A DNA stretch of 64,000 nucleotides from Bartonella clarridgeiae ATCC 51734 (GTDB lineage: Bacteria > Pseudomonadota > Alphaproteobacteria > Rhizobiales > Rhizobiaceae). The notes beneath the pieces were generated by a model. The model searched no databases. It saw only the letters and a program-made list of their open reading frames with translations, and was not told the origin of the DNA. Position 1 is the first letter of the stretch, and each line of letters begins with the position of its first letter. Both the position numbers and the translations under genes were made by a program. The stretch is taken from positions 1 to 64,000 of the forward strand of contig NZ_JADC01000010.1 in NCBI RefSeq assembly GCF_000518185.1. Reading direction: 5' to 3'. Of the stretch, positions 10,316-18,453 are shown piece by piece.

Positions 10316-11437
10316 ATGATGATAAAAGCATTTCACTATAAAAAAATTTCTCAAGATGGATATGCTCGACAAGGTGAGATTATAACGGGACGAGGACGTA
10401 TTCGCACACCTGCGTTTATGCCAGTTGGGACGGCTGGAACCATTAAGGCTATGTATATGGACCAGTTGCGTGCTCTTGGGACAGATATTATTTTAGGTAA
10501 TACTTATCATTTAATGTTACGACCAGGAGCTGAGCGTGTTGCACGTTTAGGAGGGTTACATGAATTTGCCCGTTGGCCTGAACCTATTTTAACGGATTCT
10601 GGTGGTTTTCAGGTTATGTCTCTTTCAGGGATATGTAAGATTACGGAACAGGGCGTGATTTTCCGCTCTCATATTAATGGGGCGCATTATGAAATGAGCC
10701 CAGAGCGTTCTATCGAAATCCAAGGGCTTCTTGATTCTGATATTCAAATGCAGCTTGATCAGTGTATTGCATTACCGACATCTGAGAGAGAAATGGAAGC
10801 TGCTATGGAACTTTCATTGCGTTGGGCACAGCGTTGTAAAAAAGTTTTTGGTGATCAACCAGAAAAAGCAATGTTTGGTATTGTTCAAGGTGGAGATAAT
10901 ATGAAATTGCGTGAACGCTCTGCTCAAGCATTGAAAGAAATGGATTTGAAAGGCTATGCCATTGGAGGGCTTGCGGTCGGTGAACCTCAGGATGTTATGA
11001 CAACAGTATTAGATGTTACTTGTTCAATTTTGCCGCAAGATAAGCCACGCTATCTTATGGGGGTAGGAACGCCAGATGATATCTTAAAAAGTGTAGCTCG
11101 AGGGGTAGATATGTTTGATTGTGTTATGCCAACGCGTGCAGGCCGTCATGGCTTAGCTTTTACTCGTTTTGGTAAAATTAATTTGCGAAATGCACGTTAT
11201 GCAGAAGATCCGAATCCTCTTGATCCACAATCACCTTGCTCTGCTGCACGAGATTATAGTTGTGCTTATTTGCATCATTTAGTTAAATCTGGTGAATCTC
11301 TTGGAGGTATGTTATTGACTTGGAATAACCTTTTTTATTATCAACAGCTAATGCAGGGTGTCCGTGACGCTATTAAAGCAGGGCGTTACGCTGACTTTTG
11401 TGCTGATGTTGCAACATTGTGGATGCAAGGAAGATAA
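10316..11437 (+). CDS. tgt: Queuine/preQ1 tRNA-guanine transglycosylase, zinc site degenerate
   Basis: Exchanges guanine 34 of tRNAs with GUN anticodons for a queuosine precursor base. The 373-residue protein keeps the catalytic set: Asp94 (TDSGGFQV), Asp148 with Cys150 (QLDQC), and nucleophile Asp268 (MFDCVMPTRAG). It keeps LAVGE at 219-223, so the two pocket residues usually linked with preQ1 use (Cys150, Val221) are of bacterial type. The structural zinc site is broken. Where the family has CxCxxC plus a downstream His, this protein has Ser306, Cys308, Ala311 and Asn337 (CSAARDYSC and TWNNL). The rest of the C-terminal fold (AYLHHLVKSGE) is conserved. Standing alone without queA, it may salvage a base from the host; that is inference. 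Confidence 0.93.
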   Translation: MMIKAFHYKKISQDGYARQGEIITGRGRIRTPAFMPVGTAGTIKAMYMDQLRALGTDIILGNTYHLMLRPGAERVARLGGLHEFARWPEPILTDSGGFQVMSLSGICKITEQGVIFRSHINGAHYEMSPERSIEIQGLLDSDIQMQLDQCIALPTSEREMEAAMELSLRWAQRCKKVFGDQPEKAMFGIVQGGDNMKLRERSAQALKEMDLKGYAIGGLAVGEPQDVMTTVLDVTCSILPQDKPRYLMGVGTPDDILKSVARGVDMFDCVMPTRAGRHGLAFTRFGKINLRNARYAEDPNPLDPQSPCSAARDYSCAYLHHLVKSGESLGGMLLTWNNLFYYQQLMQGVRDAIKAGRYADFCADVATLWMQGR

Positions 11438-11476
11438 GATAATTAGTAAAGAAAACTGTGCTAATAAAGTAAAGCG

Positions 11477-11519
11477 TTAAGATAGCTTTTTCAGTAAATG
11501 CAAAACTGCGCTATCTTAA
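11477..11519. repeat. Inverted repeat downstream of tgt
   Basis: Perfect 10-base arms TTAAGATAGC and GCTATCTTAA separated by 23 bases. Inside the loop a further CAGT / ACTG pair can form. Starts 40 bases after the tgt stop. It lacks the T tract of a classic intrinsic terminator on either strand, so it may be a 3' stabilising hairpin, a structured RNA or an operator. Confidence 0.75.
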
Positions 11520-11580
11520 AGGTAGCTAGTATGCGTATATTTATTTCTCTTTTATATGCAATATTGAACAAAAATTATTG

Positions 11581-11607
11581 CTCCGGTACGCACTACCTGA
11601 TCCGGAG
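11581..11607. repeat. GC-rich inverted repeat
   Basis: Arms CTCCGG and CCGGAG separated by 15 bases, with an alternative internal hairpin GGTA / TACC. It is notable only because it is GC-rich in a very AT-rich spacer. Function unknown. Confidence 0.55.
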
Positions 11608-11894
11608 AGAAGCAGTTTATTTTCTGTTTCTGGTAACTATCTAAATCAACAATGTTAATTCTAAGTTAGTAAATCCTTAAAGAAGTATGGAAATATCTTT
11701 TTAAGATGTTTTGTGTTTATTTTTGTAAAATATCATAAAAGTAAAACATGTAAATTGTATATCTTTTATTTTAGAAATTACTTTTGATATTAAAAGCGTA
11801 TTATTTCCTGGTTTTACAGCACATTTAATAGAATATAATAGAATTCAGTATATAAAAATAATAAGATGAAAATTTTCTATGGATAAAATTTTTG

Positions 11895-13088
11895 ATGTCT
11901 TTCAGAATTGATTTTAAAATCCAGCATTTGGGCATTTTAGCTCTTGCAGTAGGAAGTTTTGCTATTGGTACTGCTGAGTTTGTTGCAATGGGGTTGCAAC
12001 CGGAGATGGCGCATAGCTCACATGTTAGTATTTCCACAGCGGGACAATATATTTCTTCTTATGCTTTAGGAGTTGTGCTTGGAGCGCCTATTTTAGCTGT
12101 TGTAACAGCTAAGCTGTCATATAAGGCTGTTTTAATAGGATTGATGTTTTGTTATGCTTTGGCGAATATTGCTAGCACATTTTTTTCTGACTTTAACGTA
12201 TTGGTGATATTGCGATTTATCAGCGGTTTTCCACATGGTATTTATTTCGGTATTGCGACTGTGGTTGCATCTTCAATGGTAGAAAAAAATGAACGCTCAA
12301 AAGCTGTTGGTAGTGTTATGCTTGGTTTGACAGTTGCAACAGTTATTGGAGCACCAAGTGCAACTTGGATCGGTCAATTTATTGGTTGGCAAATTGCATT
12401 TCTTCTTGTAGGTGCTATTTCTTTGGTGTGTTGTTTTCTTATTTGGAAATTTTTACCTTCTGTTTCTAACATTGCAAAAACAAGCATTTTTAATGAATTA
12501 AGTGCATTAAAGAAAAAGGAAGTGTGGTTCCTATTGGCTATGGTTTCGATTGGTGCATCAGGATTATTTTCTGTTTTTACTTATATTAAGTCCACATTGC
12601 TTTGTGTTTCTAATGTTTCTCTTAAGTGGGTACCATTTATTATGCCATTGATGGGATTGGGAATGGTTGTGGGTAATATTTTAGGGCCTAAATTTGCAAT
12701 TAAGATTGGTTCTTCAGCAACGATATTTTTTGCTATGCTTTGGAGTGCATTGGTTTTTTTTCTTTTTTTCTTTTTATCATATACTCCACTAACAGCAGCA
12801 TTAGGATGTTTTCTTATTGGGACTTCTTTTGCATCTATGCCCTCTATACAAGCAAAAATCATTGATGTTGCTATGCCTGCACAGATGTTGGGCAGTGCTT
12901 TAATGCAGTCCGCTTTTAATATTGCCAATGCTCTTGGAGCAGAATTTGGAGCGTGTATTTTGAAATTAGGATATAGTTATGAATATACAGCTATTCTTGG
13001 AGGTATTTTAACTTTGTGTGGATTATTGATTTTTTGTTTTTTATGGTACATGGAAAAATATAATCAACATTTTTCTGATGATCTGTAA
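11895..13088 (+). CDS. MFS exporter of the AraJ/YdhP type
   Basis: Inner-membrane transporter of the major facilitator superfamily, drug:H+ antiporter-1 (DHA1) type. The 397-residue protein has about 12 hydrophobic segments. The first carries the GTAEFVAMGLQPEMA motif typical of AraJ, YdhP and related sugar or drug effluxers; a GxPxGxxxG-like loop (SGFPHGIYFGIA) follows TM4. A TTG start one codon upstream at 11892 is possible; I prefer the ATG at 11895. No regulator or partner gene is adjacent. Substrate cannot be told from sequence. Confidence 0.88.
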   Translation: MSFRIDFKIQHLGILALAVGSFAIGTAEFVAMGLQPEMAHSSHVSISTAGQYISSYALGVVLGAPILAVVTAKLSYKAVLIGLMFCYALANIASTFFSDFNVLVILRFISGFPHGIYFGIATVVASSMVEKNERSKAVGSVMLGLTVATVIGAPSATWIGQFIGWQIAFLLVGAISLVCCFLIWKFLPSVSNIAKTSIFNELSALKKKEVWFLLAMVSIGASGLFSVFTYIKSTLLCVSNVSLKWVPFIMPLMGLGMVVGNILGPKFAIKIGSSATIFFAMLWSALVFFLFFFLSYTPLTAALGCFLIGTSFASMPSIQAKIIDVAMPAQMLGSALMQSAFNIANALGAEFGACILKLGYSYEYTAILGGILTLCGLLIFCFLWYMEKYNQHFSDDL

Positions 13089-13533
13089 AGTAGAGAGTTT
13101 TTTGAAGCTATTTTGTTTTTTTTATTCAATTTTTTCAATGTTTAAAATCTAATTAGAAATACATTGAGCCGTAAAAATAGTCAAAAACAATAAGTGATAA
13201 AGTATTTATTATCAAGTTATTAATAAATGCTATAAAGAGTTTTTATTTAAAAATCATCTTTAAGTATTTCTTCAAAATTAATAATGTATCAAAATTATTG
13301 ATGATTTTTTCTAATTCGATGTTTAACACCATTGAAAATAATTGAACGAAAGTGTTGGATTTACTAGCATGTAGAGTATTTTATAATATTCACGTTCGTA
13401 GATACAACCTTGCTATCAATGACAACTTCAATAGAAAATAATACTACACAGATAATAACAGTATCTTTATATAAAAATACAGGGATTTTTATTAGAATGA
13501 ATCATAAAAACGTTTATTCTTAAAGGATTCATA
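13089..13533. other. Gene-free spacer after the MFS exporter
   Basis: AT-rich stretch with no convincing gene. A short imperfect inverted repeat (ATTTATTA / TAATAAAT, about 13205-13230) and a roughly 40-codon open stretch on the minus strand ending at 13364 are visible, but neither has support as a feature. Confidence 0.5.
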
Positions 13534-13575
13534 TAAAAAACTCAAACCTTTCTATATTTAGAGGGCTTTGAGTTT
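13534..13575 (-). terminator. Intrinsic terminator of icd
   Basis: Read on the minus strand, a stem with 9-base arms AAACTCAAA / TTTGAGTTT (13567-13575 and 13538-13546), extended by CCCT / AGG pairing, is followed by a run of T. It lies 10 bases after the icd stop, ideal placement for a rho-independent terminator. Confidence 0.85.
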
Positions 13576-13584
13576 GAAATGATA

Positions 13585-14799
13585 TTAGTGAGTCATTTCT
13601 TTTTTTAGATTTTCATCAATTTTATCAAGAAATCCTGTTGTAGATAACCATTTTTTTTCGGGACCGATTAAAATAGCGAGATCTTTTGTCATAAAACCTT
13701 CTTCAACAGTGTTAATACAAACTCTTTCCAATGTAGTGGCAAAATTTTTTAATTTTTCATTATTATCAAGTTTGGCACGATGCGCTAGCCCACGTGTCCA
13801 AGCAAAAATCGAAGCAATAGAATTTGTTGATGTTTCTTCATTTTTTTGATGCTGACGGTAATGGCGAGTTACTGTACCATGTGCAGCTTCTGCTTCAACA
13901 GTTTTACCATCTGGTGTCATGAGAACAGAAGTCATCAGACCAAGAGAACCAAATCCTTGAGCAACGATATCTGATTGAACATCACCGTCATAATTTTTAC
14001 ATGCCCAAACATAACCACCTGACCATTTAAGTGCAGAAGCTACCATGTCATCGATGAGACGATGCTCATAATATAATTTACGATTTTCAAATTCGACTTT
14101 AAATTCTGCGTCAAATATTTCCTGAAAGATATCTTTAAAACGACCATCATAGGCTTTCAAAATAGTATTCTTTGTCGAAAGATAAACAGGAACATTACGT
14201 TGAAGTCCATAATGAAAGGATGCACGGGCAAAATCACGGATTGATTCATCAAGATTATACATTGCCATCGCAACTCCTGCACTTGGAGCATTAAAAACAT
14301 CATGCTCGATAACCTGACCATCGTCGCTAACAAACTTAATACTTAATTTTCCTTTACTTGGAAATTTGAAATCAGTTGCTTTATATTGATCGCCAAAAGC
14401 ATGACGTCCGACAATAATTGGTTTTGTCCAACCTGGAACGAGACGTGGAATATTTTTGCAGATAATAGGCTCACGAAAAATAACACCCCCTAAAATATTG
14501 CGAATTGTGCCATTTGGTGATTTCCACATTTTTGTTAAGTTGAATTCTTTAACGCGTGCTTCATCAGGAGTAATGGTTGCACATTTCACACCAACCCCAT
14601 ATTGTTTGATAGCATTAGCAGAATCAATAGTTATTTGATCATTGGTTGCTTCTCTATTTTCAATGGAAAGATCATAATATTTAAGATCAATATCGAGATA
14701 GGGATGAATGAGCTTATCTTTAATATATCTCCAGATAATACGAGTCATTTCATCGCCGTCGATTTCAACAATGGGATTTGTCACTTTAATCTTTGCCAT
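13585..14799 (-). CDS. icd: NADP-dependent isocitrate dehydrogenase, eukaryote-like type
   Basis: TCA-cycle enzyme converting isocitrate to 2-oxoglutarate with NADP. The 404-residue length and the sequence [20 protein letters not shown] place it in the subfamily shared by eukaryotic mitochondria/cytosol and alphaproteobacteria, not the E. coli Icd type. Visible motifs include [13 protein letters not shown] (substrate loop), [11 protein letters not shown] and the Asp-rich metal motif NYDGDVQSD. Starts at ATG 14799 with AGGG seven bases upstream, and has its own terminator downstream. Single-gene transcript, divergent from the orphan gene at 15038. Confidence 0.97.
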   Translation of the reverse strand: MAKIKVTNPIVEIDGDEMTRIIWRYIKDKLIHPYLDIDLKYYDLSIENREATNDQITIDSANAIKQYGVGVKCATITPDEARVKEFNLTKMWKSPNGTIRNILGGVIFREPIICKNIPRLVPGWTKPIIVGRHAFGDQYKATDFKFPSKGKLSIKFVSDDGQVIEHDVFNAPSAGVAMAMYNLDESIRDFARASFHYGLQRNVPVYLSTKNTILKAYDGRFKDIFQEIFDAEFKVEFENRKLYYEHRLIDDMVASALKWSGGYVWACKNYDGDVQSDIVAQGFGSLGLMTSVLMTPDGKTVEAEAAHGTVTRHYRQHQKNEETSTNSIASIFAWTRGLAHRAKLDNNEKLKNFATTLERVCINTVEEGFMTKDLAILIGPEKKWLSTTGFLDKIDENLKKEMTH

Positions 14800-15037
14800 T
14801 AGGAGTCCCTTTTTTATTTAAATAATATTTTCCTATAGCATTTTCAGACTCATGATGGAAATTAAAAAAAAATAGTAGAAGAATATTAAATTTCAATTAA
14901 GGAAAAGCTCTTTGCGTATATAACTAGGTTTTTATTTTAAATGTTTGTTCTTTTAATTCTTCGTTTTCATTTTGAAATTTTTTTTATCTGTGTTATGTTA
15001 ATCACAATATAGAGTATTATTGGGGTGCTCCACTTGA

Positions 15038-15685
15038 ATGGGGGGAAGGATGATTTCTATTGACTCATTTCGATTAAATCCAAGAATTGATGCATACCAA
15101 AACCATAGCTCACATAAAAAAAATTTCACTGAAATACTTCAGCATACTGTTCATGTGCCATCTGTGCACATTAGTAGTAAAAGTATTATTCATTCGGATT
15201 TGCATGGTACATTATCATATCTTCAAGAGTTTGCTGATAATAAGGATCGATTTACAACAGTCTTACCTTCTTTAATTGATGGTAGTCATTCTATTGCTTC
15301 ATGGGGAAGTTTGATTGAAGTTGATGCTTCACAATTTCAAGGTTATGATGGTGTTCCAAATGATCGTTTTCAGGTTTATGTTCCCTTGATAATGCATGAT
15401 AATCAATTGAAAGATTTTGTGTATTATTTAGCAAAAAAAGGGAAACTATTTGGCGGACCACAGGCTTTGTTTAAAGCTCTAGAAAATAATGCTGTTGAAA
15501 TATATAACCAATCAGATGTAGAAAATCTTATTGGAAAATCAGTTGATTGGAAACAAGGTAATATGTTTGGTACAATGTGGGATCGTCGTATGATTGATGA
15601 GCAATCAATCCAACAATTTCAACAAGAAGGTAAGCAAATATTTACTGGAGCTATAGGATCTATTCGTTTTTCTATTGTTTATTAA
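15038..15685 (+). CDS. Uncharacterised 215-residue protein
   Basis: I do not recognise this protein. It has no signal peptide, no membrane segment and no obvious motif. The first 60 residues are basic and His/Ser-rich; the rest looks like a compact globular domain, with SHSIASWGSLIEVD, NDRFQVYVPLIMHD, KKGKLFGGPQALFKAL and GNMFGTMWDRRMID. The frame is open for 648 bases in AT-rich DNA with sensible amino-acid composition, so it is very likely real. Two ATGs are possible, 15038 and 15050; a GGGGGAAGG run sits directly before 15050. Preceded by a 238-base spacer and followed by a gene-poor stretch ending at tRNA-Glu, so it may be accessory DNA. Confidence 0.75.
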   Translation: MGGRMISIDSFRLNPRIDAYQNHSSHKKNFTEILQHTVHVPSVHISSKSIIHSDLHGTLSYLQEFADNKDRFTTVLPSLIDGSHSIASWGSLIEVDASQFQGYDGVPNDRFQVYVPLIMHDNQLKDFVYYLAKKGKLFGGPQALFKALENNAVEIYNQSDVENLIGKSVDWKQGNMFGTMWDRRMIDEQSIQQFQQEGKQIFTGAIGSIRFSIVY

Positions 15686-15863
15686 ATATCATCAGTAGAT
15701 TATATGATTTTTAAGGATATTAGTTTTTTTGTATGAATAAGTAAAAAGATTTTTCTAATAATATTCAATTTTTTGAATTGAAGAGACACAATTTATTTAT
15801 ATCAAGTTCTTTGTTTATTAAATGATAAAAACTCACAAGATAACTGAGAGAGTGCATTAGCAA

Positions 15864-15886
15864 AACTAAAATTTTTAAATTTAGTT
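15864..15886. promoter_or_regulatory. Inverted repeat upstream of the frameshifted small gene
   Basis: AACTAAA(A)TTT faces AAATTTAGTT with one bulged base, centred about 55 bases before the ATG at 15929. The spacing and dyad symmetry would fit an operator bound by the product of the downstream gene, or a small hairpin in its leader. Candidate only. Confidence 0.35.
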
Positions 15887-15928
15887 ATTGTATAAGAAAT
15901 AGCATAAATAACAGGAGCGAGAAGCACT

Positions 15929-16217
15929 ATGTTTATCTTGCAAGATATGCTTAATCTGTCAGAAGAAGATCGGATCAAAGCCTTAAAATTCCAACCTTTA
16001 CTTTACAAAGAGAGAAAAGATTTTGTGAATAAAGTCAAAGATTGTCTTATACCATGGGAGTATCAAGTACTTGCTTTATAAGCAACTTGCTAAAAGTATC
16101 GGCATATCAGAAAGTAGAGCATGGGAAGTTACAGAAATTAATAAGAAAGCTCAAGAAGTATGCCAGGTAACCAGAAACAGAGCTCATGAGTCGAAAACGA
16201 TAAGTATAGCCTGTTAA
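15929..16217 (+). pseudogene. Small frameshifted gene, possible helix-turn-helix protein
   Basis: An ATG at 15929, with AGGAG 11 bases upstream, opens a 50-codon frame that stops at 16079-16081 (MFILQDMLNLSEED... ends WEYQVLAL). The +1 frame then continues without interruption to a stop at 16215, reading LLYKQLAKSIGISESRAWEV and a basic Lys/Arg/His-rich tail. Joined, this would be a protein of about 95 residues whose second half (QLAKSIGISESRAWE) looks like a helix-turn-helix. The simplest reading is a one-base indel in a small DNA-binding protein gene. Alternatives are two overlapping small genes or translational frameshifting. I do not recognise the family. Confidence 0.5.
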
Positions 16218-16453
16218 AAATATAAGGCATTGCATCTTTTTATTCATCGGGAAAGCTGTTGGGGTAGAGTATTGATTTAAAATACTTGTATCTATCTCAA
16301 TTTTAATAATTTAAGGTGTGATAATTCCTTAAAAACTGGATTTATAGTGTGTTATTAAAGAAAAATATAAAATTCTACTCCTTCACCTTTATTAGATTGT
16401 CCTTGTCTTAAAAAACAATAAAATCAATAGACTATGTAAACAGAAAAAGCAAC
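16218..16453. other. Spacer between the frameshifted gene and tRNA-Glu
   Basis: No gene, repeat of the tRNA 3' end or other clear structure seen in these 236 bases. Confidence 0.5.
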
Positions 16454-16528
16454 TGGTACGCCCAAGGGGAATCGAACCCCTGTTTCCGCCGTGAAAGGGC
16501 GATGTCCTAACCGCTAGACGATGGGCGC
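16454..16528 (-). tRNA. tRNA-Glu (anticodon TTC)
   Basis: Read on the minus strand the sequence folds as a complete tRNA: acceptor GCGCCCA / TGGGCGT with a terminal G-U pair, D arm GTCTAGCGGTTAGGAC, anticodon arm with loop CTTTCAC (TTC anticodon) and T arm GGGGTTCGAATCCCC. The D and T arms match standard bacterial tRNA-Glu. CCA is encoded at 16454-16456. Preceded by a good promoter. Confidence 0.97.
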
Positions 16529-16544
16529 AAACCAGTGATGAGGC

Positions 16545-16573
16545 TTATAGAGAGGATCTTTTTACTTCGCAAG
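16545..16573 (-). promoter_or_regulatory. Promoter of tRNA-Glu
   Basis: On the minus strand CTTGCG (16573-16568) and CTATAA (16550-16545) are separated by 17 bases and lie just upstream of the tRNA 5' end at 16528. They match the CTTGAC-N17-CTATAT-like vegetative promoter pattern of rhizobial relatives. Confidence 0.65.
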
Positions 16574-16785
16574 TCCTATAAGTGATTTTTTTAAAAAAAA
16601 ATGCATTTTGTTGAATTATTTTTGAGACATGCATAGGATTATATAATCCAGATCATTTTACAAAACTTCAAATGATATAATATCTTATAAAAATCGATAA
16701 TAAATTTTGATACGTAACAATAGTAATATTTTTATTGTTTTCGATAAAAAAATAGATGAAGATAATCAAATCAGGGTTTTATAAT
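16574..16785. other. Spacer upstream of the tRNA promoter
   Basis: AT-rich, with no gene or clear repeat seen. Confidence 0.5.
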
Positions 16786-17095
16786 ATGCAAAATAATTTT
16801 AAGTATCGTTTTATTAGTTTTTTATTATTTATTGTAGGATTTATGTATAGTGAAAACGTTACTTGACATAAACAAAAAGATTTATTCAAAAAAAATCACT
16901 ATTTGCATTTTTTAATAAAACCGAAGATTGCTATAGAATAATTTACTAAGGTGCAGCAATATACATTTATTGGTCAGTTAAAAAATGAATAAATTGCAGG
17001 TTATAGATTTATTTGATGTAGTTAAACTAGAAGAGGATAAGCATCGCGAAGCTAAGATAATGTATTATGTTGAGAAAAAAGGTGAGAAACGGTAA
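16786..17095 (+). pseudogene. Decayed small exported-protein gene (tentative)
   Basis: An ATG at 16786 opens 26 codons with a signal-peptide profile (MQNNFKYRFISFLLFIVG, then FMYSENVT) and stops at TGA 16864. Beyond it, fragments in other frames look coding: FTKVQQYTFIGQLKNE ends in a stop near 16990, and a 36-codon ATG frame at 16985-17095 reads MNKLQVIDLFDVVKLEED and a Lys-rich end. Several stops and frame changes suggest the remains of a small secreted-protein gene. The original family cannot be named. It could also be chance open stretches in AT-rich DNA. Confidence 0.3.
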
Positions 17096-17355
17096 TTAAT
17101 TTTCTTCTTTAATATTCACTTTAAAGCAAATTCTATAAATTTTTTCATTTATTATTTTTATATTTAGACAGATGAAATATTTGCGAACTGCAGCATTATA
17201 TCAAAGATTCTTGATTTAGTTAATGAGCATTAAGAGGAATTGAATTATAGTTTTTTCTTGTGAAAATCTTTCATCTTTGCAAAAGCTGTATTATTGATAT
17301 TTAGGAATAAAATGCTAACGTCGTTTTATTAATACTAATCCAATAGGACTTTTAT
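17096..17355. other. Spacer before glpX
   Basis: AT-rich, with no gene seen. It should contain the glpX promoter, which I cannot place. Confidence 0.5.
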
Positions 17356-18345
17356 ATGACCCAATTAACTCAGAAGATTTTAAATGGACTCGATCGTATT
17401 TTAACTCTTGAATTAGTGCGTGTGACTGAATATGCTGCTGTTGCAGCTGCACGTTGGCGAGGACGTGGTGATGAAAAAGCAGCTGATCAAGCTGCTGTGG
17501 ATGCAATGCGTCGAGAACTTAATTGTTTACCTATTGATGGTACGGTTGTAATTGGTGAGGGGGAGCGTGATGAAGCTCCTATGCTTTATATTGGAGAGAA
17601 AGTAGGACTTCAAAATGGAGTAGCAGTTGACATTGCACTTGATCCACTTGAGGGAACGACTATTTGTGCTAAAAGTCTTGCTAATTCACTTGCCGTGATT
17701 GCGATTGCCCAAAAAGGGAATTTGCTTTACGCTCCTGATGTTTATATGGAAAAAATTGCCATTGGTCCTGGTTATCCAAAGGGGGTGGTTGATATAGATG
17801 CTAAGCCTGCTGAAAATATTTATGCTCTTGCAAAGGCTAAGGGAGTGGATGCTAATCAAATTACTGTCTGCATTATGGATCGGCCTCGTCATACAGAATT
17901 GATTAATGAAGTGCGCAGAACGGGTGCGTCAATTCGTTTAATTGGTGATGGAGATGTTGCTGCTGTTATTCATACAACCGATTCAGATGCAACAGGTATT
18001 GATATTTATATGGGTATTGGCGGCGCACCAGAAGGTGTATTAGCTGCAGCAGCTTTACGTTGTATCGGTGGGCAAATGCAAGGGCGCTTACTACTTAATA
18101 CAGAAGAGCAAATTGCTCGTGCTGCTAAAATGGGTATTAATAATCCTAATAAGGTTTATACAATGGAAGAAATGGCCAAGAGCGATGTTTTGTTTGCTGC
18201 AACGGGTGTGACTGATGGCAATATACTATCTGGTGTTAAATTTACTCGTGATTATATTCAAACAGATAGCCTCATGATGTGTTCATATACTGGGACAATT
18301 CGGAATATTAAAACAAAACACAGAAATCAGTCAAAATTTAACTGA
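17356..18345 (+). CDS. glpX: Fructose-1,6-bisphosphatase class II
   Basis: Gluconeogenic phosphatase that hydrolyses fructose-1,6-bisphosphate to fructose-6-phosphate; some homologues also act on sedoheptulose-1,7-bisphosphate. The 329-residue protein is of normal GlpX length. The metal-binding motifs GEGERDEAPML and DPLEGT are present, and the C-terminal MCSYTGTIRNI matches the family. Starts at ATG 17356 with AGGA nine bases upstream. Monocistronic, between a spacer and the convergent ilvE. The transcription terminator hairpin overlaps the last codons and the stop. Confidence 0.96.
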   Translation: MTQLTQKILNGLDRILTLELVRVTEYAAVAAARWRGRGDEKAADQAAVDAMRRELNCLPIDGTVVIGEGERDEAPMLYIGEKVGLQNGVAVDIALDPLEGTTICAKSLANSLAVIAIAQKGNLLYAPDVYMEKIAIGPGYPKGVVDIDAKPAENIYALAKAKGVDANQITVCIMDRPRHTELINEVRRTGASIRLIGDGDVAAVIHTTDSDATGIDIYMGIGGAPEGVLAAAALRCIGGQMQGRLLLNTEEQIARAAKMGINNPNKVYTMEEMAKSDVLFAATGVTDGNILSGVKFTRDYIQTDSLMMCSYTGTIRNIKTKHRNQSKFN

Positions 18346-18354
18346 TTTCTTTTT
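18322..18354 (+). terminator. Intrinsic terminator overlapping the glpX stop codon
   Basis: Perfect 10-base arms AGAAATCAGT (18322-18331) and ACTGATTTCT (18341-18350) with a 9-base loop and a T run after the second arm. The glpX TGA lies inside the second arm, so the last glpX codons encode the hairpin. Confidence 0.88.
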
Positions 18355-18453
18355 AGTAGTGTTGCAAAAAATAAGGATGCATTGCTCAGAGAAATATATC
18401 CTTATGAATTCTTGAATATGAATTTTAAAGATTCTTTGTTCTTCATATATACG

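Larger units (their letters stand above)
11438..11894. other. Spacer with two inverted repeats
   Basis: No coding frame is evident in these 457 bases between tgt and the MFS exporter. Two hairpin-forming segments are listed separately (11477-11519 and 11581-11607). The remainder is plain AT-rich DNA. Confidence 0.6.

Noticed and set aside
13364-13490. Roughly 40-codon open stretch on the minus strand containing FSIEVVIDSKVVSTNV
   Set aside because: No start codon or ribosome-binding site, and no recognisable family; could be chance.
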